A stretch of 64,000 nt of DNA from Catonia carolina (GCA_035578175.1 JAQMRL010000014.1:17246274-17310273), one strand, 5' to 3'; shown: positions 20,957 through 32,865, numbered from the stretch's first letter. The notes: generated from the letters alone by a model not told the origin. Numbers and translations: made by a program.

Positions 20957-22907
20957 TGTAACATCTGTTTTGCAGATTGTTACTTTTTCTTTGGTTTGTC
21001 TGCGTTTTTCATCGTTGTTGATGTCCCTATCTGCTTCGCCGGTAATGTTTTTCTTACCTCGAGAGGTGGCGGTTACTAGCGGCCCTTTTTCGAACTGGCG
21101 TAGGACGTCAGCTGTTAGGCTTCTACGACTGCCGAGTATCGTGACTTTTCTAGTCTGTTCTATAGTTGTCTTGTGCGTTGTACGTTGAATAATGCTTTAG
21201 TAAAATTATTAATTTTCTCAGTTTTTGGTTAAAACTTGAGACCTTACGTTTACCCAATTATGGTAAGTAATTATGGTTTTCGTTTTAGCAAGCAAAGCAA
21301 ACAACTGGAAACTCTATACAGCAGTAAATTTTGTGTAAAAGAAATAAATGTAAAATGGGCGTGGCACCATGCTTGGTTAATACGTGTCCATTTAATTTTA
21401 TTTTAATAGCTTATTTTGTCAATTGTAAAATGGTTTACATTTAATTTTCTTATGTATTCGTTTAAAATTCATTTATTATTATTAACTTGGCTAATTCGTT
21501 AATAATTTTTATCGTTTTACTTTATAAAAATTTGTTTGACTTGCTTGCGTTACTTTGTAAAAATTTCATCACTAAATGTAACTTATTTTGTAAATTATTT
21601 TTCCAAATTTATTTAACTTAAATTTCTTTATCTTGTTTTGGGCTTTGATTATGGATTCATTGCTTTATTGTTAAAATTTGGTTATGCGTAAGATTTCTAA
21701 TCTTACTTGAATTTTGGTTAAAGGGTTCAAGTCAACTCCGAGTTCTATTTCAAATCCAAATGCATTTCTAAAGTTGGAATGAGGGAAATCCGTCGATCTT
21801 AATTTAACCTACTTATACGCCAACCCGAATATGGAATTTGGGGAATATTTTGGATGCTGTTTGACGAAATTCAAAAGCTGAGCTTGGTACACCGATCACC
21901 TTAAACTTAGTGATCCCTGCCCTAGGATGTAATTTTGCGCCGAAGTTCAAGGTTTGGAATCTGTTTCTCATAAGGATCTCGTCGTTCATATTATGGAAAA
22001 ATTCCGGTATGTTAACCTTTATATTTTTATTTAACAAAATCAACTGCGTTTCCAAGTGTATCTACATCATGTTGGTTCTGGACAGACAACACAATTTAAC
22101 CAGTCATATTCAGCTTTAAATTGCGGCGTAATTTCACAAACAGCTACTTAATTAAAATATTTTTTTTGAAAAATAAATGTTTTCTGGTTTTCCGATACAA
22201 ATTTTGCCCGAACTTTTGGACTGTTTGCTATTATTTTGAGTTAATGTATTTATATATTTTGTAAAGGCCACATAATTTAAAACTTGAACTTTTTGAAATT
22301 TAAAATCTTATATTTATCTGTAATGTTAATTTTGATCTTCCTGCCTTTAATATTTAACAAATTATTCAATATAATTATATTTTTTGAAATCCAAATTGTA
22401 TTAAATTCATATTTTTGTTTTGCTGCAGGCAATTATAATGGTTATTACATTATGCATGTAGTTACTTAAGGTGTCAAGTATATTTAAAATTTTACTACAA
22501 AAGGGTACCCAATTTAGTATTTGAAATCTGAATTATTTAACTACAGCTAACGTTGGCTTAGGTAGTATTAACGTTATTATAAAATAAAATTTAATGAAAT
22601 TTAGTAACAAAACTTAATTTAAAACTATTTATTAAATGAATTTCACAAATTTGTAAAATAGATTTTTTTTGGGTTATACTTATACAACCATTCTGATTTA
22701 ATTTAAATTTGTTTCTTGATACTGTGGTAAATGATATATCTTGAGAAGAAAACTAATTTAACCTATTTGAATTAAATTTTATGCTGTTAACTGTGTATTT
22801 TGTCTTTGACTTCATTTATGCAACAACAACTACCTTTCTTTGTTCCCTTTTGGCCAAACTGGTCTGTGTGGGTAAAGTTACCTCTACAGGCGAGCAAAGG
22901 GGTTACA
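20957..22907 (+). repeat. 3' LTR
   Basis: 1951 bp, the same length as the 5' LTR and apparently identical. It is followed by the ACAA target duplication. Confidence 0.93.
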
Positions 22908-23304
22908 ACAAAAAAATGTTTGAAATAAAAGTTGTAGGATTTTAAATTCTCTACAACTTTTATTTTAGTAGGCCTATACGTTTTTGCGCTAAAATGCATA
23001 TTAAAGTTGCTATCTTAAAAAACAATATTTTTAAAGAGAAACAACCTCTCCAAGAATTTCAGCAGACATGGCGCCTACGCTATCTTGTAGAGCATAAAAA
23101 TTGAGTAAATGAGCCGTTTTTGAGGAAATCGTAAAAATAGTGAAAAATTACACGAATAAACTACTACTTTCGGTTGACCGATTTTGATGAAAATGTTCGT
23201 GTCGGGTCCTCTAGTAGTACCCAACGTAAGTTTCAAGTTTCAACTTCGAAGGATGTTCTGTTCTTGAGATATTTTGTTCACACACACACACACACACACA
23301 AACG

Positions 23305-23335
<31 letters not shown>

Positions 23336-23478
23336 CAGTACAGAGACCAATCGCAAAAAACATGTGTTTTGAGTTCAGGGGGTCTGAAAACGGGTAGATC
23401 CGGTGAAAACTCGATTTGGAAAAATCGACATGAAAAGAATACTTTCCTTCCTATATTCATAGAGGCAAGAGAAAGTTA
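22908..23478 (-). mobile_element. H-family copy, right part
   Basis: Resumes the element broken at 10015, through the internal hairpin block, the CA/CG tract (about 23279-23336) and the end GGCAAGAGAAAGT near 23477. It ends about 50 bp from the splice donor of a neuroligin exon. Confidence 0.86.
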
Positions 23479-23529
23479 AAATATGTATCAATACATAAAT
23501 ACTCGTAATAAAATAAATAATCTACTTAC

Positions 23530-23681
23530 CCAGATCTTGCAAAATTACTCCAGTATATCATTGTAGCTTCAGCCAATAGCATTTCAGATTTTGTGTAATT
23601 CCGAGGGAAATGCATTAGACCGCCAACTAGAGATGCACCAAACATATAAGGCAATTCTTCTCCGTGAATGCAGCCTTGTCT
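23530..23681 (-). CDS. Nlg: Neuroligin exon (fourth visible, catalytic-His-loop region)
   Basis: Encodes RQGCIHGEELPYMFGASLVGGLMHFPRNYTKSE...IYWSNFARSG, strongly like insect neuroligins. The HGEELPYMFG segment aligns with the HGYEI-F-FG region of cholinesterases. The acceptor is TTTTATTCTGCAG|AGACAA (exon starts at 23681 on the minus strand) and the donor is TCTGG|GTAAGT. 152 nt, phase 0 in and phase 2 out, so at least one more exon lies further along. I did not find it in 1-23529. Neuroligins are postsynaptic adhesion proteins with an inactive esterase fold. Confidence 0.9.
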
Positions 23682-24604
23682 CTGCAGAATAAAACACACA
23701 TTTTTATAAATTCTTTTCATCAGATGTCACGACTCATGGCGGTGGTAATTTTTAAAAAGGCTTACCTTTGAAATACGGGAAAAACTGTCAGTGATTTCTG
23801 TATCTACTCTTTAATAGGAATCGAAGACACTATTCTTGTTTCCAAATTTTGATTTTGATTTCTTGACATTCGGTTTTGGGCCACTTCCGGTCAAAAGTAG
23901 AACTTTAAACCCAATGATTTCTGTATTTACTCTTTAAGGGAAGACTGTACTTTGTATCCCGCCAATGATAAATTTTCTCTTTTTAGGTACATTGTTCATA
24001 GGATTGGTAAAAGATAGGGAAATGAAACTTTACACACTTATAGTTGTCGTGTGTCTCTAACTACTGACATGTTTTCAATTTAATCTTGTGGACCATAACT
24101 AAACTGGGTAAATTATTTTTACCAGTAATTTATAAAGGGCAAGAAAAAATAAAATTTGGTTGAGTAGTTTTTACTCTATCTGAAGATAATACTCTTTTGG
24201 CTAAAAGGGTTGATTAATACGAAGATCAGGGTATAGAGAATCTTATTTTATCTTATCTTACTAATTTCCTGAGCTGGTGATGAAAGAGATGAATGAAAGT
24301 GAGAGAGTGAGTGTTGGTCAGTGAGAGCGAAAGGGTAATTAGGCTACGGTTCCCTTCCACGCCCCGCTGACAGTATGTAATTTGTTTTAACCTGACATTT
24401 CCCTTGTAGTATTATATAAACGGTTCCGAGAGAGGTAGAAGGGTGTTTGCTGATGTCGGATCAAATGGCCAGGCGGCGGGTTTTTGGTTGGTAGGCGGTT
24501 GCGGCTTCCTTGGGACTGGACGAGGACGCCTCAATTGAGTCCAGCACTACTTCCCCCCCCATAGTGAAGGAGTGAACACGAGTTTTTCTCGCCACCTCGG
24601 ATAT
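23682..24604. other. Neuroligin intron start (near exon four), no repeat recognised
   Basis: About 920 bp between the exon acceptor and the next H copy. I see no coding signal or known repeat. It includes a GAGAGAGTGAGTG stretch and a run of C around 24550. Confidence 0.5.
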
Positions 24605-24605
24605 A

Positions 24606-25552
24606 AAAAAAAAATCTGGTGTGAAACACTCACACAACTTTCTCTTGCCAATGCAAAAAATTAACAATATAACGTAACATTCGTAATAAAAAACATTAGA
24701 AATACACAGAAACTTATCCTAAAAAAACATAACATTATTTTAATCATGAGTGAAAGACGCAAAATGAAAATCAACCTTAGTTTAGCTTAAAAATACGGAA
24801 AATCACTCTTTCACGCTAAACTAGGCTCTGTAGAGAAAAATGCTGTAAATAAAAGTTTTACATCTTTTAATTTCCTAACAATTTGTTTGTACACTTTTGT
24901 CGTAAAATGCATAGGCCTACTAAGGCAGAAATAAAAAAAAGGTTTATTACACGTTTTCGTGAGAAAACAGAAAATTGCTAATTACAGCTAAACTAAGCAT
25001 TGTACAAAAAATGTTAAAAATAAAAGTTGTAGGATTTAAAATTTTCTACAACTTTTATTATATAAATTTTTGCGCTAAAATGCATTTTGAAGCCGTAATC
25101 TTAAAAAACAATTTCTTTTACGTGAAAACCGCCTTTCGAAGAATTTCAGCAGATATGACGCCTACCCATCTTGCAAAGCATATAAAACGTAGTACACGTG
25201 GCGATTTTTAAAAAAATCGTAGGACCAGTTATTGAGAAAATCGCAAAAAAGTGAAAAAATTACACGAATAAACTACTACTTCCAGTTGACCGATTTTGAT
25301 AAAAATGTTCGTGTCGGGTCCGGTAGTGGCGTCTAACTTAAGTTTTAAGTTTCAAGTTTGCGTGAGGTTCCGTCCTTGAGATATTCTCTTCACACGCGCG
25401 CGCACACACACACACACAGACCAATCGCTAAAACATGTTTTTGGATTTAAAGGATCTGAAAACGTGTAGATCCGGTGAAAACTCGATTTTGAAAAGTCGA
25501 CATGAAAACAATACTTTCCTTTCTATATATTCATATAGGCAAGAGAAAGTAA
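24606..25552 (-). mobile_element. H-family copy, complete
   Basis: Both ends are present: ATCTGGTGTGAAACACTCAC hairpin plus ACTTTCTCTTGCC on the left, and a short CA tract (25392-25418) and ATAGGCAAGAGAAAGTA on the right. No target duplication is visible in the flanks. The 25553-26225 stretch that follows is A-rich without features. Confidence 0.87.
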
Positions 25553-26227
25553 AAAGAGGTATCTCTATACCTCTTTGTGAGATTCTCTAATCTTACACGA
25601 TCACAGCACTTTCTCTTGCATTACTACAGATTAATCGGAAGAAAGTAAGGAGAAAAAGAAGATTGATATATTGAAGTTTATTTTATAAGTTAGAATAAAT
25701 ATTTGTAAGAATATTGATGAAAAGTTAGAAATATCTCATAGTAAAAATAATACCTTGTTTGTACTCGAAGGATAAATAAAATATTGACGGATGTAGTTCA
25801 GAAATCGAACTTGGATGTAACGAATATGTTTAAAGTAAAGCAAAGAAAAACAAGGAGATGTTAAATTTAGAAAAAGAAGGTAAAACTGAACAAAGATAAA
25901 GATGGAAAGCAAATCTGCTGACTAGAAGATTTCACTAACAAAAGTTCAATGAAGTAAAAAAATGAACAAGCTCCAAGAAATCCTAACAAACCAAGAGAAA
26001 CCCAGACGAAGGCAACTAAAATAATAAAAAAAAAAAAACACTCGTAGTAAGCGTTACAAAAATATTGAAACGTTGAAGTTTGTTGTTTGTTGAAGTATTG
26101 AAAGAATATTGTTAAGTTCGTAAAGCGAATTATAATTTCTAAAGCATGGTGTGGAAAAATACACTAAAATTCTCCCTAATGTATAAAAAAATTTATTTGT
26201 ATTTTTCTAAACAGTTTGTATTTAAAA

Positions 26228-26325
26228 AATCTGGTGTAAAACACTCACACTACTTTCTCTTACCAATGCAAAAAATGAACAATATAACCTAACTATTAGT
26301 AATAAAACATAAGATATAAACAAAG
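26228..26325 (-). mobile_element. H-family 3'-end fragment
   Basis: Hairpin and subterminal repeat plus about 60 bp of body. It is followed at once by the same end of another copy, giving a head-on tandem of 3' termini. Confidence 0.75.
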
Positions 26326-26786
26326 AATCTGGTGTGAAACACTCACACAACTTTCTCTTGCCAATGTAAATAATTAACAATAAACCTAACATTAGTAATA
26401 AAACATTAGAAATAAACAAAAAACTAACATCAATAAACATAACCTAATTTTAATCATATAGGCCTATGTTATGAAAGACGCAAAATGAAAATAACCTGAG
26501 TTTGACTTAAAAATAGGGAAAATCGCTCTTTCACGCTAAACTAGGCACTGTACAAAAAATGCTTTAAATAAAAGTTGTAGATCTTTTAATTGCCTATAAA
26601 TTTTATTATATACACTTTTGTCGTAAAATGCATAGGCTAAGGCCGAAATCTTACAAAAATAGATTTTTCACACGTTTTCGTGAGAAAATAAACAGAAAAT
26701 TGCCAATTACCGCTAAACTAACCGTTATACAAAAAAATTGTTTGAAATAAAAGTTGTAGAATTTAAATTCTTTACAACTTTAATTA

Positions 26787-28148
26787 TAACGGGTGATTCA
26801 AAAAGAGCGCCGGTTTTTAAACGGCTGGTAAATTTTTGTTTATCGGTTGGCAACATTGTTAGACCTCATTTCTATTTCGGAGAACATTCCGATTGACGAT
26901 TCAGTTGTAGTTTCTCTTGTTCGCAGTGTAGTACTCTCGCAGTCTGTGTCTAACCATGGAGAAGTTTACTATTGCACAACGAGTGTTAATCGTCAAAACA
27001 TTTTACCAGAGTGGAGAGAGTTATGCGGATACTGTCAGGCGACTTCGCGGTACTCTAGGACGTAATGAAGCACCGAATGAATCAACAGTTCGCAGGCTCA
27101 TGAAAAAGTTTTTTGAGACGGGTTCAACAGTCGACCTTAACGGTTCTGGACGTCGTCGTTCTGGCCGAACTGAGCAGAACGTTGCGTTGGTTCGTGACAG
27201 TGTGGCTGTTAGCCCAAAAAAATCAATACGTCGCCGTTCTCAACAATTAGGTTTACGATGTTCTTCTGTACGGAGAATTTTCGGTACGATCTCCAATATC
27301 ACCCGTATAAAATTCAGTTGACGCAACATTTGAAAGTGGCAGACCACCAGAAGAGACGACAGTTTGTTGACTGGGTATTGAGAAAACGGCAGGATGATGA
27401 CACCTTCGCAAATAAAATCATTTTCAGTGATGAGGCGCACTTCCACTTAAACAGTTTTGTTAATAAACAGAACTGCCGTATGGGGGGTTTAGAAAACCCT
27501 CGCGTGGTTAATGAAAGGGAAATGTATGCACAGCGAGTGACAGTTTGGTGCGGCTTTTGGTCGGGCGATGTCATCGGCCCTTACTTTTTTTGAAAATCAA
27601 GAAGGACAAGCCTTGACAGTAAATGGAGACCTATACCGTACGATGATTAGGGAGTTTTTGTGGCGTCATTTGGATGGAATGGACATTGACGAGTTGTGGT
27701 TTCAGCAGGATGGTGCCACCTGTCACGCTGCACGAGAAACAATGTTGTTGCTCCGTGAACAGTTCCAGGATCGCATCATTTCTCGTAATTCCGACCATCA
27801 ATGGCCACCAAGGTCGTGTGACTTGACGCCTTGTGACTTTCATCTTTAAGGTCATCTGAAGTCATTGGTGTATGCCAATAAACCCCGAAACATCAATGAC
27901 TTGAAGGAGGAAATTCGACAGGTTATCGGGCAAATGGAAGTCGAAACTTGTCGTGCAGTAATATCCAATTTCATGGACAGAGTTGATGCGTGACAGCGCA
28001 GTAGAGGAGGACACATACATGACATCATTTTTCATACATGAAATCGGAAGGTAAGATGAACTTGTTGATGTATTTATTTTCAGGTTTTCAATAAAATAAA
28101 TCTCTTAATTTGATATATCAAAACCGGCGCTCTTTTTGAATCACCCTA
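26787..28148 (+). mobile_element. Tc1/mariner-superfamily element, full length but dead
   Basis: Inverted ends GGGTGATTCAAAAAGAGCGC (left, from 26791) and its complement ending at 28146; TATA occurs on both sides. About 1.36 kb, with one transposase pseudogene. It lies inside an H copy. The GGGTGATTCAAAA terminus is shared with the palindromic element at 2523-3815. Confidence 0.83.
26956..27992 (+). pseudogene. Tc1/mariner-type transposase pseudogene
   Basis: Starts MEKFTIAQRVLIVKTFYQSG, with a helix-turn-helix (NESTVRRLMKKFFETG), a GRRRSGR hook-like linker, IIFSDEAHF (first Asp), WFQQDGATCH (second Asp) and WPPRSCDLTPCDF (third acidic position). Two frameshifts, one near 27290 and one in a T7 run near 27590, plus a TAA at 27847-27849, break it. 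The C-terminal part continues to a stop at 27990. The full protein would be about 345 residues, normal for the family. Confidence 0.85.
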
Positions 28149-28489
28149 TAGGTATACATATTTGCGCTAAAATGCATATGAAAGCCGTAATATTAAAAAA
28201 AAAAATTTTACGTGAAAAAACCTTTCAAAGAATTTCAGAAAACATGGCGCCTACCCTATCTTGTAGAGCATACAAAATTTAGTAAATGAGACGATTTTTA
28301 AAAAAACCGGTAGAAGCCGTTTTTGAGAAAATCGCAATAAAGTGAAAAATTACACGAATAAAATACTACTTCCGGCTGACCGATTTTGATGAAAATATTT
28401 GTGCTGGGTCCGGTAGTAGTATCTAACTTAAGTTTCATATTTCAAGTTCGTACGATGGTCCGCGTTGAGATTTTTGTTCACACACACAC

Positions 28490-28523
<34 letters not shown>

Positions 28524-28785
28524 GCACGCACGCACACACACACACACGCACACACACACACACACACGTACATACACAACACACACACACACACACACAC
28601 ACGCACGCACAGACCAATTGCTAAAAACATGTTTTTTGGTTTCAGGGGTTCTAAAATCGTGTAGATCTGGTGAATACTCGATTTTGGAAAATCGACATAA
28701 TAAAATACTTACTTTCCTATATACGATGTGTGGCTATTTAATAACGAGACTGACGTGAAAAATTTTATTTTTGTTTTAAATTTAT

Positions 28786-28925
28786 TTATTTAACGTCGCA
28801 TCAACTACAACGGTCATTAGCGACGACGTTGGGGTGTAGCTATTGTACGATGGAGGATGAAATGATTTTTTGTTACGTATGAAAATATGCCGTGCCTGGG
28901 TGGGATTCGAACTCAGGACCGCATA
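28786..28925 (-). mobile_element. tRNA-derived SINE S1, truncated
   Basis: Matches the body and B-box part of S1 (GTGGGATTCGAACTCAGGAC on the plus strand) and ends within the head. It is inserted in the untranslated 3' region of the mariner. Confidence 0.75.
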
Positions 28926-28949
28926 ATAATATTAATAATACTAATATAC

Positions 28950-29443
28950 ATAATTACTTATTGTCACCTTCAATATACACTCCTTCTCTATCCTTACAAC
29001 GCTCCATGCAAATTTTCCAGTGTTGGAAACATTGCTGGAAGTCATCTTCTGTCAGCTATTTCAGGACACGTGCCGCTTTCTCTTTTACAGCTTCCACAGA
29101 CTCAAATCTTGTCCCTTTTAATGCACATTTCACCTTAGGGAACAGGTAGAAGTCACATGGTGCAAGATCTGGTGAATAAGGTGGACGTTCCAACACTGAG
29201 ATGCTGTACTTGGCTAAGAACCTCTTGACAAATAACGCGGAATGAGCTGGCGCATTGTCTTGGTGGCCAACCCATGATTTGTCCTTCCACATTTTTCCTT
29301 ACTCTTTGACGTAGTTTAGAAAGTACCTCAAGGTAGTAATACTGATTAATTGTTTGACCTTCAGGAACCCAGTGAAGGTACACAATCGCATGAATATCAA
29401 AAAAAAAAACAATCATCATTGCTTTAAATTTTGACTTGCTCAT
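28950..29443 (-). pseudogene. mariner transposase C-terminal part
   Basis: Minus-strand frame with YLHWVPEGQTINQYYYLEVL, HQDNAPAHSALFVKRF (second catalytic Asp) and PPYSPDLAPCDFYLFPK (third Asp, mariner DD34D type), then ESVEAVKEKAARVL. A frameshift near 29290 and the missing N-terminal half make it dead. Remnants of the catalytic middle continue to about 29600. Confidence 0.82.
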
Positions 29444-29845
29444 TCGAGCTTTTTTTGGCTCTCGGTGAAGTTCAGCTCTTTCAGGGCATGGATTGGCGCG
29501 TCATTTCCGGATCATAAGTAAAACACCACGTTTCATCACATGTTATCGTTTCCAAAAAATTTAGGTTATTTCCAATCGCGTACAAAGTGTCAGTACAAAC
29601 ATTTTTGCGAGCTTTATTTCAAACATTTTTGAGCGGCATGTGTCCTGAAGGAGCTGACAGAAGATGACTTCCAGCATTGTTTCCAAAAATGGAAATTCGC
29701 ATGGGGCGTTGTAAAGATACAGAAGGAGTGTATATTGAAGGTGACAATAAGTGATTATATATAAAATTTAAAAAAACTTTTTACAACCTGAGTCTCATTT
29801 TTTAATAGCCACACCTCGTATATTTATATAGGTAAGAAAAAGTAA

Positions 29846-30425
29846 AAATTAGTAATAATTAATTACGTTATTTAAACTATTTAATTACAAATAAAGAGTG
29901 TTACTTTCCAGTGTTTAATCACCTACGATAAACTAATAAACATACAAATATTGGATACGCATTTGGGATTCGGTACGAGGTTTTTGTTTTAACATAACTC
30001 GAATAGAATTGAGTTTTACATAACTAAAAGTTAATAAAACTGATATGGTAGCTAATTATCATTTAAATCAGTAGTAATCTCTATTAAATTAGTAGCATTA
30101 TTAAATAATATTCATTTAATTAATTAATTATTCGTTAAATTTGCCTAACAATATACTGAAAAACAAATAAAATCTACAGGTCAATTAGGAACAAATAAGA
30201 GGATTTGAGAAAGCTCGGTAATTAAGCAAATAAGCAGTTCAAAAATATCCCCTCCCGTTATTTTAAATCGTCTTCTTTTTGTGAAAAAACGTTTTACATA
30301 ATTACGGTTTTGTTTTATCAAATTTTATTTAATCCTCACAATAGAAAAATTTGACAGATACCAAATCATGTTACTCATTAAAATATAAAAAAAATTAAAA
30401 ACAACGGACGAAAATACAATAAAAT
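29846..30425. other. AT-rich intron sequence, nothing recognised
   Basis: No open frame, repeat end or RNA feature seen. Confidence 0.4.
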
Positions 30426-30426
30426 A

Positions 30427-31197
30427 ATCTGGTGTGAAACACTCACACGACTTTCTCTTGCCACTGAAAATAATGAAAAATATAACCTAGAATTAGTGAT
30501 AAAACATTACAAATAAATAAAATAAACTAACCTCAAAAAAACATAACCTAATTTTAATCATGAGTGAATGATGCAAAATAATAATACGGAAAATCACTCT
30601 GACGAGAAACTCTGTTGAGGAAAATGTTTAAATTAAATTTGTAGATCTTTTAATTTCTTATAAATTTGATTTTATACACTTTGTCGTAAAATGCATAGGG
30701 GCTACTAAGGCCAAAATCTTAAAAAAATTAGATTTTTCTACACATTTTCGTGAAAAAACCACAGAAAATCGCTAATTACCGCTGAAGAAGTATTATACAA
30801 AAAAAAAAATGTTTGAAATAAAAGTTGTAGGATTTTAAATTCAACTTTTATTGTGTCCATTTTTGCACGAAAATGCATATTAAAGCTACAATCTTAAAAA
30901 AGATTTTTACGACAAAACAGCCTTTCCAAAAATTTCAGCAGGCATGGCGCCTATCTTAAAGAGCATAAAAAACGTAACAAACGAGGCGATTTTTAAAATA
31001 AAATCGTCGGGAGCCGTTTTTGAGAAAACCGCGAAAAAATTAAAAATGACACGAATAAACTACTACTTCCAGTTAATCGATTTTGATGAAAATGTTCGTG
31101 TCGGGTCCTCTAGTGGTAGTAACTTAGTTTCAAGTTTCAAACTCGTACGATATTCCGTTCTTGAGATATTCTGTTCACACACACACACACACACACA

Positions 31198-31279
<82 letters not shown>

Positions 31280-31427
31280 TACACACACACACAGACCAAT
31301 CGCTAAAAACATGGTTTTTTGGGTTCAGGAGGTCTGCAAACGTGTAGATCCTGTGAAAACTCGATTTTGAAAAATCGACATGAAAACAATACTTTCCTTC
31401 CTATATATTCATATAGGCAAGAGAAAG
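30427..31427 (-). mobile_element. H-family copy, complete
   Basis: Hairpin end TCTGGTGTGAAACACTCACA at left, body, CA/GCAC tract (about 31173-31293) and ATAGGCAAGAGAAAG at right. No target duplication in the flanks. Confidence 0.87.
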
Positions 31428-31611
31428 CAATAATTCACACTGCATTACTCATTTTTAAGCCCTTTGTTACTAATGTGTTTTCAAAAGCTATGGTTCAGAG
31501 AGTGACATTGTAAATTTAGGCTGTTCAAATAGTTGGCCTTTTTCAAATATTTAGAATATTGTGTATACAGGTAGTTTTTCTTGTTGACCTGTACTAGAAT
31601 ACATTAATTAT

Positions 31612-32586
31612 TACTTTCTCTTGCCTATATGAATATATAGGAAGGAAAGTATTGTTTTCATGTCGATTTTTCGAAATCGAGTTTTCACCGGATCTATACG
31701 TTTTCAGACCCCCTGAACCCAAAAAACATGTTTTTAGCGATTGGTCTGTGTGTGTGTCTGTGTGTGTGTGTCTGTGTGTCTGTGTGTGAGCAGAATATCT
31801 CAAGAACGGAACATCGTACGAACTTGAAACTTAAGTTACATACCACTACCGGACGCGACACGAACATTTTCATCAAAATTGGTCAACCGGAAGTAGTAGT
31901 TTATTCGTATAATTTTTCAGTTTTTTGCGATTTTCTCAAAAACTGGTCCTACGATGTTTTTTAAAATCGCCTATTTTACTCAATTTTTTATTCTCTACAA
32001 GATAGGGTAGGCGCCATGTTTGCTGAAATTCTCGGTGAGGCTGTTTTCACGTAAAAACGTTGTTTTTTTAAGATTACGGCTTTAATATAAATTTTAGCGC
32101 AAAAACTTATATAATAAAAGTTGTAGAGAATTTAAAAACCTACAACTTCTGTTTCAAACATTTTTTTGTATAACGCAAAAAAAAATTTTTTTGTATTTTT
32201 TTGTATAGTTTAGCGGTAATTTGCGATTTTCTGTTTTTTTTCTCACGAAAACGTGAGAAAAATCGATTTTTTTAACATTTCGGTCTTAGTATGCATTTTA
32301 CGACAAAAAAGTATATAATAAAAGTTATAGAAAATTAAAAGATCTACAACTTTTGTTTAGAGCATTTTTCTCTACAGAGCCTAGTTTAGCGTGAAAGCGT
32401 GATTTTCCGTATTTTTAAGCCAAACTGAGTTCGATTGTCATTTTGCGTCATTCACTATTGATTAAAATAAGGTTATGTTTTTGAGGTTAGTTTTTGTTTA
32501 TTTCTAATATTTTATTAATAATGTTAGGTTTATTATTAATCATTTGCATTGGCAAGAGAAAGTTGTGTGAGTGTTTCACACCAGAT
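31612..32586 (+). mobile_element. H-family copy, complete reference copy
   Basis: The best complete example in forward orientation. 5' subterminal repeat ACTTTCTCTTGCC at 31613-31625; palindromic TATATGAATATATAGG; (GT)n at about 31744-31790; two related internal blocks, each with a TTGTAG/CTACAA stem. Then comes the 3' subterminal repeat GGCAAGAGAAAGT at 32551-32563 and the terminal hairpin GTGTGA-GTGTT-TCACAC at 32565-32581, ending near CCAGA before a T run. It is about 975 bp and has no protein frame. Confidence 0.88.
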
Positions 32587-32865
32587 TTTTTTTAATTGTG
32601 TTACTTCTTTTGCTAATTTTGGTCGATTTAAATAGGCTAGAATAGTTTGTAACTAAACCCAGTTATCTATTACATTTTATATTGCGACACAAAGATGGGT
32701 CATACGGCTCTGAAATGTAAAATCTTTGCAGTAGGGCATGTGACGAAAAATTACGTCAACTTTATTTTACAAAAAAATTAGTATTATTAAAGTAAAATAA
32801 CCAGAAATTGAATAAAATTTAAAAAATGTACGATGTCTCCGCTGTAAGTGTCACAAAATTTAGTG

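Larger units (their letters stand above)
10016..22907 (+). mobile_element. Gypsy-type LTR retrotransposon carrying a DNA-transposon insertion
   Basis: Paired 1951-bp LTRs beginning TGTAACATC and ending GGTTACA, with the 4-bp target duplication ACAA at 10012-10015 and 22908-22911. Between them lie a primer-binding site, gag with zinc knuckles, and pol in the order protease, reverse transcriptase, RNase H, integrase (the Gypsy/Metaviridae order), then a polypurine tract. The LTRs looked identical wherever I compared them, which indicates recent insertion. Without the 3186 bp added by the inner transposon it would be 9.7 kb. It sits in a neuroligin intron on the opposite strand. The gag frameshift, the in-frame stop at 13749 and the split integrase mean this copy is not autonomous. 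Confidence 0.95.
28724..29818 (-). mobile_element. Rearranged mariner with 3' ends at both termini
   Basis: Ends CGATGTGTGGCTATTTAATA and the complement of CGAGGTGTGGCTATTAAAAA, flanked by TA. The left arm is the mariner 3' end on the minus strand (with a SINE in it). About 186 bp at the right end (29633-29818) is the same 3' end on the plus strand. The usual 5' end is therefore replaced by an inverted copy of the 3' end. It is inserted in the hairpin of an H copy. Confidence 0.8.
26327..29845 (-). mobile_element. H-family copy split by a Tc1/mariner-type element and a mariner
   Basis: Left terminus at 26327 (ATCTGGTGTGAAACACTCAC), body to about 26786, then a Tc1/mariner-type insertion. The body resumes at 28149 with a CA/CG tract (about 28480-28611). 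It is interrupted again by a mariner at 28724-29818 inside the terminal hairpin, and ends ATAGGTAAGAAAAAGTA near 29843. Confidence 0.83.

Noticed and set aside
24404..24440. TATATAAACG as a promoter
   Set aside because: Isolated TATA-like string in an intron without an initiator at the right spacing or a downstream frame.
31612..32586. Canonical Helitron ends (5'-TC ... CTRR-3') for the H family
   Set aside because: Neither terminus fits TC or CTRR; the subterminal-repeat plus hairpin layout fits Helentron-type elements better.
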